The notes below the pieces were generated by a model. That model was not told the DNA's origin and searched no databases. It saw nothing but the letters and a program-made list of their open reading frames with translations. This document shows positions 62,130-64,000 of a stretch of DNA of 64,000 bases, piece after piece. The position numbers were made by a program, and so were the translations under genes. The first letter of the stretch is position 1; each line of letters opens with the position of its first letter. Source of the DNA: Plectrocnemia conspersa (taxonomy: Eukaryota; Arthropoda; Insecta; Trichoptera; Polycentropodidae); the NCBI GenBank assembly GCA_009617715.1, contig VTFK01000292.1, positions 868,001 through 932,000 on the forward strand. Reading direction: 5' to 3'.

Positions 62130-62620
62130 CAAAAGAACTACGTTTATGCTTAACACAAATTTATTTTTTCGCATTATAAACTTTACGACTCTTACTTGTA
62201 ATGGATTCTTTACTTCTCCCTTAGTTTTGGCGATATACTGCCAGCCATTGAAGCGATATCAAAATAAAAATATTATATTTTTTTCTTGGCCGTTACAAAC
62301 CGATAGCCATTTTCGTATTCATAAATCCATTCTGTGCTGGGATTGCTGAGTGGCATTTTTCCACTGATGTTTATTAATAATTCTACTAATAGCCGACCGG
62401 CACGAAGTGGTTGGGTGGTGGCACGAGTTTATTATTCGGGTTCGGAATTGGTTTACGCAGCAAAAGTTCGCTTTGAAACGATTGACCGATAAACGCGTAT
62501 ATTTAATAATTAATTTCCCTTCCGTGCAATAAACGACAAAAAAGAGTGACAATAAAACACTCAATAGATAATGAGTTTTTCATGAACCTTCTAATCTAAT
62601 TTTTTAGGTTGCTCAAACCG
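62130..62620. promoter_or_regulatory. Complex intronic island near the candidate coding exon
   Basis: Mixed-complexity block with AGCCGACCGGCACGAAG and GGTTGGGTGGTGGCACG. Overlapping short frames on both strands, no domain. It is the last island before the candidate exon, about 1.4 kb away. Confidence 0.33.
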
Positions 62621-63039
62621 ACCTTAACTTTATCTGACGTGACTTACAATTTTATTCATATTAAATAATAAACCAGTTGTTTGCAGTAAAAATTTTGATC
62701 TTTTATTAAAATTTTAATTGGAAACAGCTATTAGAAATTTTGATTAAGATTTATTTACTTAAAATATAAATTGCCTTTATATTTAAACTCTTATTCAAAT
62801 AAATTATAGGTTTTAAATATAATTATTATTATTATATACGCAGTTACTGAAAAAATATTATACCTATGTTGTGTAATTATTAAGATCTAATAATATTGTA
62901 TGTTTATTTTTAAATATGTGGTTGTTTTTTCGTAATCACCTGTATTTGAAATTATTAGGGTAATTTATTTCGTAAAATATTTTTGTATTTTCGGGTATGA
63001 AAATACACCAGGCAAGCATATGTCAAAATACGTCTAATA

Positions 63040-63505
63040 ATTTTTTATAGATTCAAATTTTATTTTTTACACTTGGCGTACTTTTTCTAATAAATATTGG
63101 TCTGAGGGCCGCAATGGCAGCCAACGCTTTAGAGAGATGTTTAAAATATTTGTATTAAATTTAAGCTTAGAGTCTAGGTGTGAGTCCAGGTATTTAACGC
63201 TTGTTTTACATTTTATGTAACTACCCTATTCATTTTGCATAGTTCGTCTACGTCTTGTAAAAATAATTGCTTCGTTTTATTTCGAATGATTTTTAATTTT
63301 TCACTACCTAAAATATTAATTTTAGATTTTTAGATATTTCTGTATTTTTTGCGATTGGTTTAAGACCGTAAAAACATGTTATAATAGCTGTATCGTTAGC
63401 ATAAATAGATGCGATTTTTTTTTATTGTTGTGATATCGTTCGAATACAAAACAAAAATAAACTGCACGAGATGAACCACATAAACTTGTTTGGTGATAAA
63501 TTTTT
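63040..63505 (-). pseudogene. Non-LTR (jockey/CR1-like) reverse-transcriptase relic
   Basis: Minus strand, ordered blocks in shifting frames. FVLYSNDITTI corresponds to LLFxLYINDIPT. IYANDTAII at 63381-63403 is the catalytic YADDTAII with the first Asp changed to Asn. NEAIIFTRRRRTM corresponds to the KTExIIFT block. VKYLDSHLDSKLKFNTNI is VKYLGVxLDxKLxFxxHI. ALAAIAALRPIFIRKSTPS with VKNKI is the thumb segment. The order matches the C-terminal half of LINE-type RT. It ends about 465 bp before the candidate exon at 63971. Confidence 0.82.
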
Positions 63506-63970
63506 GTGACCCTAAAAAAAGTTTGACAACATAATATAATACATAAAAAAAAAAAAGATTACTTATTAGCTGCGTAGATTGTAATATAAAAAATCGTTTA
63601 TGGAAGTTGACTTAAAAGTTTTGCTTATGAGTTTTTGAGGTTTGCGCCTGTTTGTTGTTAGATAAAAGTACCTATTTCCAGAAACAAATCTATATTACTA
63701 ATATTATTGTTGACGTAGAGTTATTCAACATATCATGTAAAATATATAAATAGTGCTTTTAAATTTTAATGATTACTTGTTATTTTTAGGAAGTGATATT
63801 TTTTATAGCATGGGTATTAAGATTGTATTAAATGGATACATATAAATACTGTGGATAATTTTAGCGAAAGATAGCTAGCCTCTCTGCCTCATATTATTGC
63901 TAAATTATTATATATTACAGATCAAATCCGTGCGTATTGAAAAATAACAATCATCTTATTTTTGTTACAG

Positions 63971-64000
63971 ACACATGGCAGCAAGTGAAGACCATTCGCC
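63971..64000 (+). CDS. Possible start of a coding exon, cut by the window edge
   Basis: Seen: TTATTTTTGTTACAG ends at 63970, a usable pyrimidine-leaning acceptor. An ATG at 63975-63977 then opens a frame reading MAASEDHSP to the end of the window. A second frame (TWQQVKTIR) is also open, so an internal exon is equally possible; the third frame has a TGA. Complexity rises sharply relative to the preceding AT-rich DNA and the decayed reverse transcriptase that ends near 63500. The product cannot be identified from so few residues. If the donor at 21758 is its partner, the intron is about 42.2 kb. Confidence 0.35.

Overview
This is a strongly AT-rich eukaryotic window with no intact long open reading frame. 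Every long reading frame is a chance opening, a shadow inside a (TA)n array, or part of a decayed transposon. Relics of mariner, hAT, Tc1/mariner-like and non-LTR elements, tRNA-derived SINE copies and short non-coding islands of higher complexity point to an arthropod, most likely an insect. A lepidopteran-like genome fits, but nothing here proves the order.

Layout. From 1 to about 21.1 kb the sequence is intergenic-like. AT-rich filler is interrupted by complex islands (2.7, 7.0, 8.0, 8.7-9.2, 10.5-11.2, 13.3-13.7, 15.3, 16.4-16.7 and 19.4-19.8 kb), a SINE (4.2 kb) and a hAT transposase pseudogene (4.5-5.8 kb). A mariner pseudogene lies at 20.1-20.4 kb and a hAT-terminus-like sequence at 20.9 kb. 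At 21.2-21.76 kb a GC-rich block ends in a consensus splice donor (AAG|GTAAGT) and looks like a non-coding first exon with its promoter. At the right edge, 63971 follows a plausible acceptor and opens with an ATG eight bases short of being cut by the window end. If the two belong together, the window holds the 5' UTR exon, a first intron of about 42 kb and the first bases of the coding exon of an unidentified plus-strand gene. The many islands inside that intron would then be enhancer candidates, an arrangement familiar from developmental regulators; this is inference.

Repeats in 21.8-64 kb. There is a 533-bp tandem duplication carrying a multi-tier palindromic element beside long (TA)n arrays (28.6-29.74 kb), and a second mariner relic (32.5-33.0 kb). 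A Tc1/mariner-like transposase relic lies at 40.6-40.9 kb and a complete 246-bp hAT MITE with perfect 8-bp target duplication at 41.69-41.94 kb. A 459-bp TA-flanked MITE with a second terminal-repeat pair nested inside sits at 56.2-56.7 kb. Five recognisable non-LTR reverse-transcriptase relics lie at 48.3, 51.8-52.4, 56.86, 58.0-58.3 and 63.0-63.5 kb. Two inverted copies of an unidentified family are at 57.13 and 60.49 kb, and several near-perfect inverted repeats are present, the largest with 35-bp perfect arms at 39.4 kb.

I found no operon, CRISPR array, rRNA or intact mobile-element gene, and no convincing new molecular system. The most interesting material is the palindromic and nested repeat structures and the set of putative intronic regulatory islands.
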